Of a stretch of 64,000 bases of DNA, positions 22,796 to 35,954 are shown in pieces. Source of the DNA: Malania oleifera (taxonomy: Eukaryota; Streptophyta; Magnoliopsida; Santalales; Ximeniaceae); assembly GCF_029873635.1 (NCBI RefSeq), contig NC_080421.1:2046001-2110000 (forward strand), read 5' to 3'. The notes below the pieces were generated by a model that made no database searches, was not told the DNA's origin, and worked only from the letters and a program-made list of their open reading frames with translations. Position numbers and translations under genes: made by a program. Each line of letters begins with the position of its first letter. Position 1 is the stretch's first letter.

Positions 22796-25213
22796 TGTGA
22801 CACCCCAATTTTCGTTCAAATTTTTTTTCCCAATAATAATAAATAAATAATCAACGTCATCCATAATACTCACAAATTGGCCACGTCAACAATCCTACTA
22901 TCATTCATACGACCCGACCCGCATTGGGTACTGGGTAAAAAGTTATTTTATTATACAACCTAATAGCGGAAGATAATATATACATATTAGTCAGAATACA
23001 ATACCCAAAGTATCCATATACACATATACACAATACTATCTCATATCCAAAAACAATACAACCCTAGGGAATCACACCTCCCTAGTCCAAACTCACCCTG
23101 TATATCAGGGTCCCAGCTCTCTATGATCACGGAGCTTTACCACCTGGCCTATCTTTGTCCCTTGAAAAATTTAGATAATTTGGGTGAGACACATCTTAGT
23201 AAGAAGGAATAAATTATTTATAGTGTGTGGCCATATAAGTTCAATTATAATATACTTTACTTTTCAAATCATCATTTCATTTAAGAAAATACACTGATAT
23301 ACACATTCTCATAATCATATAGATATACAACACAAGCTTTTATAAGCTTTAAAATCATTTATCAAATTTAATAATTTCCAACACATATTTACCGCGAAGT
23401 TCCTGAGAATAGAGAAGGTTACCTGCCCATACAGGTAGTTTCCCTCTATCCTAACACGTTATGCAACCACGTATAGCCACATCTGATACCTATCAGGGTA
23501 CTCACCTTACTCAATAAGCCCTTAGGCTGAGAGTTTCACTTTACCTTAATTATTTATATTATTAACTCATACGGTTCCATTTCTCAATTTTATCATTTTG
23601 TATTTCTCAATTTCCATTCTTTCTTTCATTTCTCATTTTAGCCAATTTTATCATTCTTTCACTTTTCATTTCCATTTTACTTTCTGGCGCACGAGTATCC
23701 TCGGTATCAAATACCAACATCGCATCTGGATCTAACCGTGGTTGGCCGACCCGGTTAGATCAAATATCATATCACATATCGCGTCTATAGTACGATTGGT
23801 CGGCCTATAACCCTGATCCGGACTCAGGGGGCCCAACAACCCTACACAATGACACAGTCAACTGTCATGGCACACGCTCCAAGAGTTCGTGTGGTTGCAC
23901 TAACACCACTAGCAACAGTACCGTGCTCAATATCATAATCATCCAACAGGGTTTACCACCACATACCCACAATCATTATGCGGTATTGACATTTTATTAT
24001 TCATATTTCACGTATTTCCACATTTCTCATTTTCATATTACATAATTAACATTGCAATATTTTCATTTCACATTTCAATATCAATATTCTCAACATATTT
24101 CATCATTTAAATGATGTTTTCTCAGTTCATAATTCATCTCATCTCATACTATCTTATACATATCTTATTTCACAATTACTCAATTTTTCTCAAAACACAT
24201 TTCCATATTTCACCTTTCTTCATTTTCTCACATTTCAATTCTTATATTAAAACACATTTCAGTATCACATATTTTACAAGGTAAATCATCTAACTCAGTT
24301 TAAACACTTCTCAATATAAATCATATGCCACACAAATTTCATTTGATATTTATATCATAACAGATTTCAGGTAAAATAACATACGTCATTTTCACATATT
24401 TCTCAACCCATAATTTTCATAAAAAAATTGTTATAATTTATTCCCCTTACTTGGCTTACTGAGAGTTTCACTAGAATCCAAAATCCTACGCCCTTGGCTC
24501 CCGAAATTCAACTTCTGCAATTTGCATTTTCCCCAGATTAATTAATCTATTTCTCCAAAATAATACTCATCTAGCCTTCCCTAGGCTCCATATGCCTAAA
24601 ATTAATATTTAAACTATTATTTAACACCCCCACTTAATTTTCTGAATTTTGCCTGTGGGTCCCAAAATTACACCCGCGGCGTTCATCTGGGCCCTAAATT
24701 TTCGAAATCCTACTTTAGCCCCAAATGCTCAATATTTTAACATTTCTAAATTAATTCTAACTAATTAAAAATAAGCCCCTTAATAACCCCCGTACCGCAA
24801 ATTTGGGGTTTTGGTCCGACACCTCCATGAGAATTTCGTTCCGCTAGACTTGTAAAAAATCATCCCTAGATTCTCGTGGTGGTGTTCGTTCGTAAATTGG
24901 GTTTATAATTTGCAAGAAATTAAAGAAAAAAAAGGAAATTGGCTTAGCCCAGAGGATACGCCTACGCTGCTCCTACCACCGATCCGCTCCGGTAGAAATG
25001 ACGGCAGCGGAGAATGGAGTCCAGCAGTATTTTCGGATTTTCGATCGGGCGAAAATCCGTCACAAAATCGAGGAGAGAGGGAGAGAGAATGAGAGGAGAG
25101 AGAGAGTGGCTGCGTGCAGGCAGAAGAAAAGAAAAGAAAAGAAAAGAAAAGAAGAAGAAGAAGAAGAATAAGAAGAAGAAGAGCCTAAAGCTTCTAAGCT
25201 TCAAGATAAAATC

Positions 25214-25269
<56 letters not shown>

Positions 25270-25456
25270 TATTTAATTAATATTACTAATAATATATTTT
25301 ATAAATAAAAATAAAAATAAGTTTTAATTATTTTTTTTCTTTTTTTTTTCCTTTTTTTATTTCGATTAATTAATTAATTAATTTTATTTTTTTTTTATTT
25401 TTATTTTTTGGAAATCACTCTACTAATCTTCTATAACCCTTTTTGAGGTTATTACA
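22796..25456 (-). mobile_element. Family C 3' LTR
   Basis: TGTGACACCCC...GGTTATTACA in plus reading. It has long runs of CATTTC/CATATTT-rich sequence, a (GA)n/(AAGA)n stretch at 25070-25180, and an (AAT)n tract. It carries no gene. Confidence 0.85.
25214..25268. repeat. (AAT)n microsatellite
   Basis: About 18 AAT units inside the family C 3' LTR. The adjoining purine-rich stretch produces a Lys/Asn-only open frame that is not a gene. Confidence 0.95.
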
Positions 25457-25471
25457 TTCTCCCTTCTTTAT
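25457..25471 (-). other. Polypurine tract, family C
   Basis: The minus strand reads ATAAAGAAGGGAGAA directly before TGTAATAACC, the start of the 3' LTR. Confidence 0.8.
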
Positions 25472-25740
25472 AAAAATTTCGGTCTCGAAATTTGCTTATT
25501 TATCTGTTTCCCATCCTTAGCGGAAATACTTCCAATTTTATTAATTACCCTCACTTATGGCGGAGAAATATAATGGTTACAATGTGGGTTTTGGGAGATT
25601 ACAACTTTTCCAAAATTCTCCCAAAGTCATTCATATATCAAAATTAAAAATTCTATCTATCCTACATTACACTATAAAAATAAAAACTACACAATATTAT
25701 TCTTTTTACTCTGACTGGCTCAATTCTAAACTCCACTGAA

Positions 25741-27235
25741 TAAGTGCGGATATCTCTGGCACATCTGATCCTCTAGTTCCTAGGAAGCCTCCTTAACGAC
25801 ATGATTGCGCCACAAAACTTTCACCAGTGGAATCATCTTCGTGCGTAGCTCCTGTTCTTTCTAGTCAAGAATCTGCACTAACACTTCCTCATAAGCTAAA
25901 GTGTCTCCCAACTCCAGTGCTTCATAGCTGATCACATGGGAGGGGTCTGGGACATACTTTCTCAGCATAGCAACGTGGAATACGTCATGGATTCTAGACA
26001 GGACCGGTGGTAATGCCAACTGATAGGCAACTAGACCCACTCTTTCAAGAATCTCGAATGGTCCAATATACCTAGGGTTCAACTTACCCTTCCTCCCGAA
26101 CTTCATAACTCCCTTCATCGGCGCCACCTTCAAGAACACGTGATCTCCTATGTCAAACTTCAATTCTCACCGACGAGTATCAGCATAACTCTTCTATCGA
26201 CTCTGCACTGTCCTGATCTTGTCTCTGATGAGTCTTACTTTATCCCGAGTCTGCTGTATCAGCTTTAGCCCCAATACCTGTCTCTCTCCAACCTTATCCT
26301 AGTACAACGAGGATTGGCACCTCCTACCATATAACGCCTCATACAGTGCCATCCCAATGTTGGCATGGTAGCTTTTTTTATACGCAAACTCGACTAGTGG
26401 CAGATACTGCATCCAACGACCTCCAAAGTCCAGCACACATGCTTGTAGCATATCCTCTAGAATCTGTATCGTCCTCTATGTCTTCCCATCTGTCTAAGGA
26501 TGAAAAGTTGTGCTGAACGACAATTGAGAACACATGGCCCCTTGCAGATTCTTCCAAAAACGAGATGTGAACCGTGGGTCTCTATCTAAAACTATGGACA
26601 CTGGGACGCCGTGGAGCCTAACTATCTCTTGGATATATAACTCAGTCAATCTGTCCATGGAGTAGCTAACTTTGATTGGAAAAAAGTGGGCAGTCTTCAT
26701 CAGTCGATCCACCACTACCCAAATAGCTTCATGTCCACGCAATGCCGATGGTAATCTTGTGACGAAATCCATTGCTATATGCTCCCACTTCCACTCAGGA
26801 AAGTGAAGTGGCTGCAATGATCCCGCCGGTCTCTGGTGCTCAGTCTTCACTTACTAGCACGTCAAACACTGATCCACATACTGGGCTATCTCCCTCTTCA
26901 TGTTACTCCACCAAAAGGACTCTCGAAGATCCCTGTACATTTTAGTGCTACCCGGATATACAATATATAAGGACCGATGTGCTTCCTCCAGAATGACCTT
27001 CTTGATCTCAGGATCAGCAGGAACATATAACTTGGTACGGAACCTCAAAGCTCCATTATTTGAGATGTTGAACTCTGTCTCCTGACCATCCTGTACCTTT
27101 CCCATAAACTCTACTAGTTCTGCATAATTCTTCTGGGCTACTTTACTTCTCTTTTGTAGAGTCGGCTGCAAAACCAAATCAGCAATGGACACTTGGGGAT
27201 CTCCGTCTACCAGCTCCATGTCGAGCCTCTCTAGA
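25741..27235 (-). pseudogene. Family C integrase with chromodomain
   Basis: Zinc-binding part [17 protein letters not shown] and YVDQCLTC (26854-27000). Core with [15 protein letters not shown] and [18 protein letters not shown] (26494-26850). C-terminal part GKLNPRYIGPFEILERVG (25861-26163). Chromodomain near 25741-25860 (VKVLWRNHVVKEASWE). It is closely related to, but distinct from, the family A integrase. It is broken. Confidence 0.88.
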
Positions 27236-27239
27236 TCCA

Positions 27240-27700
27240 TCTAAATCGGATGCTGAATCTCCACTGCAGATACAGATGAATCCACTGATTTTCGACTCAA
27301 AGCATCAGCAACCACATTAGCCTTTCCCGGGTGGTAGCTGATAGTGCAGTCGTAATCCTTTATTAGCCCCAACTATCTCCTCTGCCTCATATTCAATTTC
27401 TTCTGCATGAAGAAATAATTTAAACTCTTATGGTCAATAAATATCTCACACCTACCCCCATATAGATAGTGCCTCCAAATCTTCAGTGCATAAACAACCG
27501 CTGCCAACTCCAAATCATGGGTAGGGTAGTTTTTCTCATATTCTTTCAACAGTCGGGAGGCATAGGCTATCACTCTCCCCCATTGCATCAATACACATCC
27601 GAGCCCTTTATGAGACGCATCACTATAAATTACGAACCCCTCTTCTCCTGAAGGAATCATCAACACAGGCGCAGTGATGAGTCGATGCTTCAATTCCTGG
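27240..27700 (-). pseudogene. Family C RNase H region
   Basis: The minus strand reads [34 protein letters not shown] and [20 protein letters not shown]. These are clear chromovirus RNase H blocks. Confidence 0.9.
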
Positions 27701-27705
27701 AAGCT

Positions 27706-28690
27706 CTATTCACATTCATCAGACCACTCAAACTTCACTCCCTTCCTGGTTAATCGGGTAAGTGAGTCTGGAAATCTAGAGAAGCCTTCAACAAACCTGC
27801 AGTAGTACCCAGCCAATCTCAAGAAACTCCTGATCTCGTGCACGTTCTTTGGTTGTACCCAGTCTACTACCGCCTCAATCTTACTCGGATCAACAGAAAT
27901 ACCACCCCTAGATATAACGTGTCCAAGGAAGGTAACCTGTTCCAGCCAGAACTCACACTTCTTGAGCTTCGCATATAGCTTCTTCTCTCGCAACACCTGA
28001 AGCACTATACTCAAATGCTCCTCATGCTCCTCTAGGCTCTTCGAATACACCAGTATATCATCAATAAATACTACCACAAACTGATCCAAGTATTGGTGAA
28101 AGACCATGTTCATCAAATCCATAAACACTGCAGGAGCATTCGTCAATCCAAACGGCATAACTAGAAATTCATAGTGACCATATCGTGTTCTGAATGCCAT
28201 CTTCAGAACATCTTTTGCCCTGACTTTCACCTGATGGTACCCAAAGCGTAAATCTATCTTTGAAAAGATTTGTGTCCCCTGTAACTGGTCAAACAAATCA
28301 TCGATACGCGGGAGCGGGTATTTATTCTTGATAGTCACTTTGTTTATTTTCCAGTAGTCGATGCACAACCTCATCGAGCCATCCTTCTTCCTCACAAAAA
28401 AAATCCATGCTCCCTAAGGTGACACACTGGGCCGAATGAACCCCTTATCTAACAGCTCCTGCAACTGCTCTTTCAATTCTTTCAACTCTGCCGGTGCCAT
28501 TCTATACGAAGCCTTCAAAATCGGCGCTGTCCCTGGAACCAAATCAATGAAAAAATCTACCTCACAATCAGGAGGTAGTCTCCAAAAATCCTCAGGGAAT
28601 ACATTAGCAAAATCCCTCACCATTGGGATATCCTACACCCTTAGTTCCCCTTCTGATATAGCCTTCACACAGGCTAAATATCCTTGACAA
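27706..28690 (-). pseudogene. Family C reverse transcriptase region
   Basis: A long open stretch (27706-28395) carries [46 protein letters not shown] and [17 protein letters not shown]. The domain start (28414-28623) has [17 protein letters not shown]. It is one of the better preserved coding parts of the window, but still fossil. Confidence 0.92.
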
Positions 28691-28739
28691 CCTTCTGATT
28701 GCAATCTACGTGCCTGAATAGTAGATAGTAACTAAGGTG

Positions 28740-28909
28740 GGGTGCGCACACGTGATCCCACAAATCTATACTCCTGTCCCTCTAGAGGTCTGAATACTAC
28801 CATTCTATGATGGCAATCAATGCTAGCATAGTGGGCAGCTAGCTAATCTATACCCAAGATTACCTCAAACCCATGCATGTCTAAAACCACCAGATTAGCC
28901 AACAAAAGC
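28740..28909 (-). pseudogene. Family C protease region (part; continues past the nested solo LTR at 33408-33590)
   Basis: Minus-strand similarity includes VVLDMHGFEVILGI and the DCHHRMVVFRP block typical of chromovirus protease. The other side of the insertion (33408-33590) carries VKLCGFEPLQLNIRLYVPTP-like sequence of the same domain. The two pieces flank the nested element. Confidence 0.7.
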
Positions 28910-30964
28910 TGTAACGACCTGCTTAATAAACTGAGTTTTTATTTATTTATTATATACTATGACATTAAACATGCTCTGATACCATATTAGGGTAAACCCC
29001 ACCATAAACCTAAGCAGCAAGAAGCGGAAATCAAATAAACATAACCTTATGTAAATATATAAAATACAATACTAGAGTACTAACATGTTTCCCAAAATAT
29101 ACACATATATATCTATTTCCCCAAAATACCCACAACTATGCTGGGATATACAAAAATCCTCCACAATACTCACTTCACTGACAGGGCACTACTGAAGCCC
29201 CTCTATTTGCGAGCCTAGTTTGCTCGCCTACCTGGATCACCTGAAAAATAATTCAACACTGGGATGAGTCAACACTCAGTAAGACGAAATATGCTATTAC
29301 TAGTGTATGACAAATGAGCTATAATATTATGAAAATCTGTTTTCATATAATCATGTATAACTGAATAGGTAAATATAGTATAAGTAATAAAATTCACCCC
29401 CTTTCCATGTTGCTTAACATAATAGTATCGTAGGTTACTATTCAAAATACTTCCATTATACATAAGTATGTTCCCTGTTACTGTAAATCTGTATATACGT
29501 AATAGTAACTGAAAACTTTCCTTGTGGATAACTGTGTGTCATGATGTAACCCCTCATGACAAGGTTGTGCGGCCCGTAGGCGGGATTTACCCTGGCTGGC
29601 CAACCAAGAATAAATCACTATACTCCATTGGTCTGATCTGCCCACCTCAACCCATATCTGATGCGGAGCTTGTCCACGTCAAGGGCCTAGGTGATCGACC
29701 TACTACCACGTATTATCTAAATAGGTGGTTGCACTAATAACATAACATAATATCTGTAGCAACGGTACTGTGCTCTGTAACTGCATAGTCCAATAGGGTC
29801 TGATACCATATAATATATCTCTATATACAACTATCTGATTTACCATGATTCTAAAATAACCATAATAACCATGATGCTGCATAAACTGTAACTGTAATCC
29901 ATACGTCATAATACTGAGAACTGTATAATCATAACACTAATAATTGCATAATCATAGTACTGAAATTCGTATAATCATGGTACTGAAATTCGTATAATCA
30001 TGGTACTAGCATTCGTATAATTATGGTACTGAAATCCATAAAATTGTAACGACCCGAATTTAGAATGGTATTTAAATAATAAAGAGAGGGAAATGGAGAC
30101 CGGAAACAGAAGGAGGCCGTCGACTTCGTTGACGAACGCTTCGCATTCATCGACGACATTGAACTTTGGGAGGAAAAAATGGAAAAAGGGGATCAGTAGG
30201 ACTTCATCGATGAATACAGGGGATTCGTCGACGAAGGCTTAAGAGAATTTGTCAATGAACACAGGGGCTCGTCAACGAGAAAATACTGAGAGGGGTTTTT
30301 GAGCCGACTGAATTTCGTCGATGAGGAGTTAATTTCGTCGACGAAATTTGTGAAGAACTCATCGACGAAGGGCGGTCTCGTCGACGAAATCCCCTGTTCT
30401 ATAAATATGGAAAATCCGAATTTTAAGCTTTTCAAAGAAGCTAACTCACACTCTCTCTCTCCTCTTCGGTTCTCCTTCTTTCTTTTGTCGATTTCGGGCT
30501 AGATCTTTGCCAGATCAACAATCCAAAGTCACCACGACACTCTTGGGGAAGTTCTGTCCAAATCTGCCGGAGCGGATCGTTGGTGAAAGCTAGTTGGAAA
30601 TCATCCCAGAGTTGAGGTAAGGCTTTTTAAGCCATATTTGGTCTTGCGCTAGTTATAAGAAATGTTGTGCGCATGAAAATACTGAAGTTTAATACTGGAG
30701 GTTTTCAGTTTCAGGGTAGTGGTCAGGGAATCCCTCAGGTGTTAGACTTGAATACTTTTGGGTAAAAATTTTTTACTTAATACTTTGGTTTTTGATAGTT
30801 GAGGAAAATATTATATGCTTAGAAATACTGAACTTTAATACTGGGAATTTTCATTTTCAAGGTGTTGAGTTGGAAACTCTGCGGGTGCAGGGAAAATTTT
30901 CTTAGGGGCTTTGCAGGATTCAGGTAAGGGGATAAACTAAGCTAGTTTTGTTTTGAGAAAATGC

Positions 30965-30967
<3 letters not shown>

Positions 30968-31006
<39 letters not shown>
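30968..31006. repeat. (AT)n microsatellite in the solo LTR
   Basis: It lies at the same LTR position as 10780-10816 of the full element. Confidence 0.9.
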
Positions 31007-31009
<3 letters not shown>

Positions 31010-31221
31010 GCATCTGGTTTTTGGAAAAATAAATAAATAAATAAATATATATATATATATGATTTATATTTGGAAAATACTATTTAAATGATGATATGTT
31101 GAATACGTGGACAATTTGTTCAGTGTGGCATGAGTATAAAAATGTTGTGAAATACTGTTTTCTGGGAATGGGGATGGTATGGATTTCTATGAAGGAAAAT
31201 CGGCATACGGGTCGAGATATT

Positions 31222-31281
<60 letters not shown>
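31222..31281. repeat. (AT)n(GT)n microsatellite
   Basis: An AT run turns into about 20 GT units just before the GTACGGGC minisatellite of the solo LTR. Confidence 0.95.
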
Positions 31282-31282
<1 letters not shown>

Positions 31283-32437
31283 TTTGCCGACATACGGGCC
31301 GTGCTATGTGGATATGTTTGCCGGTGTACGGGCTGTGCTATGTGATTTGCCGGCGTACGGGCCGAGCTATGTGATTTTCCCGCATACGGGCTGTACTATG
31401 TGATTTATCGGCGTACGGGTCGAGCTATGATAAAATGTGAAATATCGGCGTACGGGCCGATGATTTTTATGATATATGTATATGTGAAAAATGATATGAA
31501 TGATTTGAAAATTAATGATATGAGTTATCCATGTATCACAATTTTAATATATGTATATGATATCAGAACCTAGTTGGCTTGGTCTAGGCTAGCACTTGCA
31601 CGATACCGTTGTTATGTGTCCATGGTCTTCGTGATCATGATAGTTGTGTTAACGTCACTGTACGGAGTGGTGTGAGATTGGATGGTAGATGTAGTTATTT
31701 TCAAGAAGTGTGCTGTTATCGCCCTTGGTCTAAGGACCAGTCTAGGAAGACCCATCGGACCTACAGACTACTGTTTGACCTGGTAGTGGTCGGCCAACCA
31801 TTGTCAGGTATCACCTTCGGGCCATACAACCCAGTCATATAGGGGTAATACATGACAACAGCCAGCTAACTTACCAGTGATGTTTTCATGTTATTATTAT
31901 TGTATGAGATGAGATATGTTTATGAAAATACAGTATATTCTGCCATGTGTTGATATATATGTATGTTTTCCCAGATTTGATAAACAGTATTAAATATGTT
32001 ATGTATGATATATGTAGAACAAAGAATACTCATGTCGCCACACACTGGTATTTGTTTATTTCCCTTACTGAAAGGTGTCTCACCCCTAAATTTTACAAAT
32101 TTTTCAAGAGTCCCAGATAGGAGAGCGGGAAAAGCCCCGCTGACATAGTGTGGTTTATCTGCCCTTTTTGAAGGGTAAGTTTTTGGTAGGGATAATATGG
32201 TTTTGTGGGAATTGTCCCTAGATTTCATTTTTGTGATGTATATATGGAAGTACAATGATTGTAGTTACTCTGGTACATTGTGATGTATGATATGATGGTA
32301 TGAATATGATTGTACATTTTCTGCTGCGTAGGCTTTTGCTGTATGCTCTGATGTATCCCTGGTACCTACGGGTTCAGGTGGATTGTGACCGGCTGAGCTG
32401 GAATGTGAGATGTGTAGTGTTGATTTTATGATGACAT

Positions 32438-32438
<1 letters not shown>

Positions 32439-32478
<40 letters not shown>
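32439..32478. repeat. (AT)n microsatellite near the U5 end of the solo LTR
   Basis: It lies about 30 bp before the LTR end. The homologous place in the solo LTR at 46789-49119 holds an even longer (AT)n(GT)n run. Confidence 0.95.
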
Positions 32479-32487
<9 letters not shown>

Positions 32488-32964
32488 GAAAATGAGCAGG
32501 TCGTGACAAAAATCATGATATTGAAATTCATAAAACATATCTCCGTACTATATTCATATTCTCAATTCACACCGTACTTTAATACATAATTTTCATAATT
32601 TAATAAGTTGCATAATATTTCAAAATTTACTAGCATAGCATATTTCCCTTACCTAACTATTGGAAAGCCCCTATGGTATACTGGCCTAACACCTACAGGA
32701 CCTCCTACATAACACCCTGAAAATAAAATTTGTCAGAACATAATATCAGTATTTCTTCACCTACATCATTTCCTATAGCTGTCATAAGGCCAAAAATGGA
32801 CTAAAAGGCCTTACCCTGAATTTGGGATGAAATCCAACATCGTTTCATCAACGATCCGCTTCGGCAAACTTGTAGAGAATTTCGCCAGGAGCATCGTGGT
32901 GGCTTTGGATCGTCGATTCGGTGACTGGCGGGGCCGAAATTGAAGAGAGAAGGGAGAGAGAGAC

Positions 32965-33028
<64 letters not shown>

Positions 33029-33612
33029 AGAGAGAGAGAGGAGCATTGAAAATGGGTAGAAATCCGGGTTTTCCACTATTTATACTACGGCCTTCATCGA
33101 CGAGACACGTCATCTCGTTGACGAATCTTTCAGTAAATTCATCGATGAACCTTATTCCGTCGTTGATGAAATTTAGGCTGCCCCAAAACCTCTCTCGGTA
33201 TTTTCTCGTCGACGAACCCCTGTATTCATCGACAAATTTCCATATGCGCTTGTTGACGAAGCCCTATATTCGTCAACGAATTTCTTCATGCGCTCGTCAA
33301 CAAATCCCTGTATTCGTCGACAAATCCTAGCAATTCCTTAAAATTATTATTATTATTATTCTCTCCCTCTTTATTATAAAAATACTATTATTCTTTGGGT
33401 CACTACAAAGGCCTCCCCTGAATATCCACTAGACAGTCTTTGAGTACCTTTCTACATATCCCTATAGCCCCAGTTGGCGTAGGAACATACAACCTAATAT
33501 TTAACTGTAGAGGCTCAAACCCACACAATTTAACTTAATCCCAGGTGATAAACGAATGCATCGCAGTGAAAATCAAACAAAACAGTAGCTTTAAATGATA
33601 GTATTGAAACCG

Positions 33613-35083
33613 TACATGTGATGTAGGCGAAGAAATACTGATATTTTGTTCTGGAAAATGTTGTTTTCAGGGTGTTGTGTAGGAGATCGTGTGGGTGTTA
33701 GGCCAGTATACCATAGGGGCTTTCTAGTAGTCAGGTAAGGGAAATATGCTATGCCAGGAAATTTTAAAATATTATACAGTTTATTAAATTATGAATATTA
33801 TGTATTAAAGTATGGTGTGGCTTGAGAATATGAATATAGTACAGAGATATGTTTTACGAATTTTAGTATCATGATTTTACAAATTTCAGCACCATGATTA
33901 TACAAATTTTAGTACCACGATTATACGAATCTCAATACCATGATTATATGAATTCTAGTACTACGATTATGCAGTTTTCAGTGTTATGATTATACAGTTC
34001 TCAGTACTATGACGTATGGATTACAATTATAGTTTATTCAGTATCATGGTTATTACGGTTATTTCATAATAATGGTAAATTAGATAGTGGTATATAGAGA
34101 TATATTATATAATATCAGACCCTGTTGGACTATGCAGTTACAGAGCACGGTAACGTTGTTACAGATATTTATGTTATGAGTACAACCACCTATTTAGATA
34201 ATACGTGATAGTAGGTCGATCACCTAGGCCCTTGACGTGGACAGGCTCCCCATCAGATATGGGTTGAGGTGGGCAGATCAGACCGATGGAGTATAGTGAT
34301 TTATTCCTGGTTGGCCAGCCAGGGTAAATCCCGCCTACGGGCCGCATAACCTTGTCATGAGGGGTTAAATTATGACACACAGTTATCCACGGGGGAAGTT
34401 TTCAGTTACTATTATGTATGTACAAATTTATAGAAACAGGGAACATACTTATGTATAATAGAAGTATTTTGAATAGTAACCTACAATACTGTTATGTTAA
34501 GCAACATGGAAATGGGGTGAATTTTATCACTTGTACTGTATTTACATATTCAGTTGTACAAAATTATATGAAAACATATTTTCATAATATTGTAACTCAT
34601 TTGCCACACACTAGTAATAGTATATTTCGTCTTACTGAGCGTTGGCTCATCCTAGTGTTGAATCATTTTTCAGGTGATCCGGGTAGGCGAGCAGACTAGG
34701 TTCGTAGATAGAGGGGCCACTGTACTGTCCTGCCAGTAAAGAGTGAGTATATTTTTTGGGAATATTTTTATATAGCCCTAGCTAGTTGAGGGTATTTTGG
34801 GGATACAATTATATTTGTTTATTTTGGAAAACATTTCAGAACTCTAGTTTTGTATATAATGGTTTATGGTTATGTTTATATGATTTCTGCTTCTTGCTGC
34901 TTAGGTTGATGATTCAATTTGGTATTAGAGCATTTTAAAGGTTATGGTATAAAAAAAAAATGAAAATTAAGCAGGTCGTTACAGTTTGGTATCAGAGCCT
35001 AGGTTGCTAGGTTTTGTAGACTTTAGAGTGCAGTGGAAGTAATACCAGAGTATAGGAAAAGGATTTGAGGTTTTTTCGGTTGT
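33613..35083 (+). mobile_element. Family B LTR end plus PBS and leader, opposite orientation inside family C
   Basis: From about 33613 the sequence matches the family B LTR read in reverse (GTGATGTAGGCGAAGAAATA) and ends GCAGGTCGTTACA at 34983. A PBS, TGGTATCAGAGC, follows at 34987-34998 and then about 85 bp of leader before family C gag sequence resumes near 35084. It is a fragment, not a complete insertion. Confidence 0.75.
34987..34998 (+). other. Primer-binding site (initiator tRNA-Met), family B fragment
   Basis: TGGTATCAGAGC is 3 bp past the LTR end at 34983 and exactly matches the common plant PBS for initiator tRNA-Met. Confidence 0.85.
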
Positions 35084-35572
35084 CTGTTGCATCGTCATAG
35101 ACCCCTGTGTTAGATAGAGAAACTCCGATGGCTTTGCGCTCCTGACCGTAGTGGGAAAGTACCGCTCGAATAAAATCTCCCTAAAGCGACTCCATGTCAT
35201 CACTATAGGATCCGGTATCTGCTCCTCTAGTACTCTTACTAACCTCCACCAGTGCTTTGCCTCTCCAGTCAATTTAAAGGTAGCAAATAATACCTTTTGC
35301 TCGTCTGTATGTACGAGGACTGTCAGTATGTCCTCTATGTCCTGAACCCAGTTCTCTACTACTAGTGGGTTTGCTCTTCCAGCAAAAGATAGGGGTCACA
35401 TATGCGTGAACTGCTCGATCGTGCAGCTCTGCTACCCCGAGCTCCTAGCCATCTCAGCCATCACCTACTGAGTGATGCTACGCAACACTGCATCAGGGTC
35501 TCCACCACCCATACTGGAAGGTCCTATTCCACCACCTCCCGCACTTGTGTTACTATTCCCTGAATCCATCCC
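35084..35572 (-). pseudogene. Family C gag region, N-terminal part
   Basis: The minus strand begins with a Gly/Ser-rich MDSGNSNTSAGGGG stretch (about 35572), then SCTIEQFTHM. Next comes the capsid block MTGEAKHWWRLVRVLEEQ, FREILFERYFPTTVRSAK and FLYLTQGSMTMQQ. The rest of gag is not present here, where the opposite-strand LTR fragment adjoins. It is broken. Confidence 0.8.
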
Positions 35573-35939
35573 ACAAAGGATACAACTAATCTCAGCATAC
35601 ACTTACTATCACACAACTTATACACCGCTATACCCTATAAATTATTCTTCTATCCACATCTTTAATCCCCATTAAGGATTCACCCCTACCACTTAGAAAC
35701 AAGACCCAGTGGTAGTATCCATGGTTTTCCTAAAATCGTCACCTTAGGAAAAACACAAAAACAGCCTCGGTACCCTTGTCTCTAGGCCTCAAGATCGAAC
35801 CCTAAATTCTCACCTCATCCTCAAACAACCACTAACTCACATTTCAGTCTACTCATCACCTATTTTCCTCAAAATCCACTCCAATACTCTAGTATTGTAT
35901 TCCGCTGTCTACTAAAGTCTACAGAACCTAGCAACCTAG

Positions 35940-35951
35940 GCTCTGATACCA
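35940..35951 (-). other. Primer-binding site (initiator tRNA-Met), family C
   Basis: The minus strand reads TGGTATCAGAGC 3 bp from the 5' LTR at 35955. Confidence 0.88.
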
Positions 35952-35954
35952 AAC

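Larger units (their letters stand above)
30045..32508 (+). mobile_element. Solo LTR, family A, nested in the family B solo LTR
   Basis: TGTAACGACCCG...GGTCGTGACA, flanked by aaaat at 30040-30044 and 32509-32513, a perfect 5-bp target duplication. It is collinear with the family A LTRs in reverse: dyad array (30117-30390), TATA (CTATAAATATGG, about 30400), (AT)n, GTACGGGC minisatellite, GCCCGCC-type block and (AT)n near the end. The empty site is visible in the related LTR at 33874-33878. Confidence 0.92.
28910..33407 (-). mobile_element. Solo LTR, family B, itself carrying a nested solo LTR
   Basis: TGTAACGACCTG...GGGTCACTACA in plus reading, about 2.0 kb when the nested 30045-32508 element is set aside. 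The flanks are aaagc (28905-28909) and aaggc (33408-33412), a 5-bp target duplication with one difference. No internal region is left. It includes a (GA)n tract (32968-33040) and a GTCGAC-type dyad array (33085-33330). It is inserted in the family C protease region. Confidence 0.82.

Noticed and set aside
25014-25280. 88-aa frame with poly-Lys then poly-Asn
   Set aside because: It is a translation of the GA-rich and (AAT)n tracts of the family C LTR.
31096-31403. Frames with long Cys-Val runs (and similar Tyr-Ile runs at 48964-49185)
   Set aside because: They arise from (AT)n(GT)n microsatellites in the solo LTRs.
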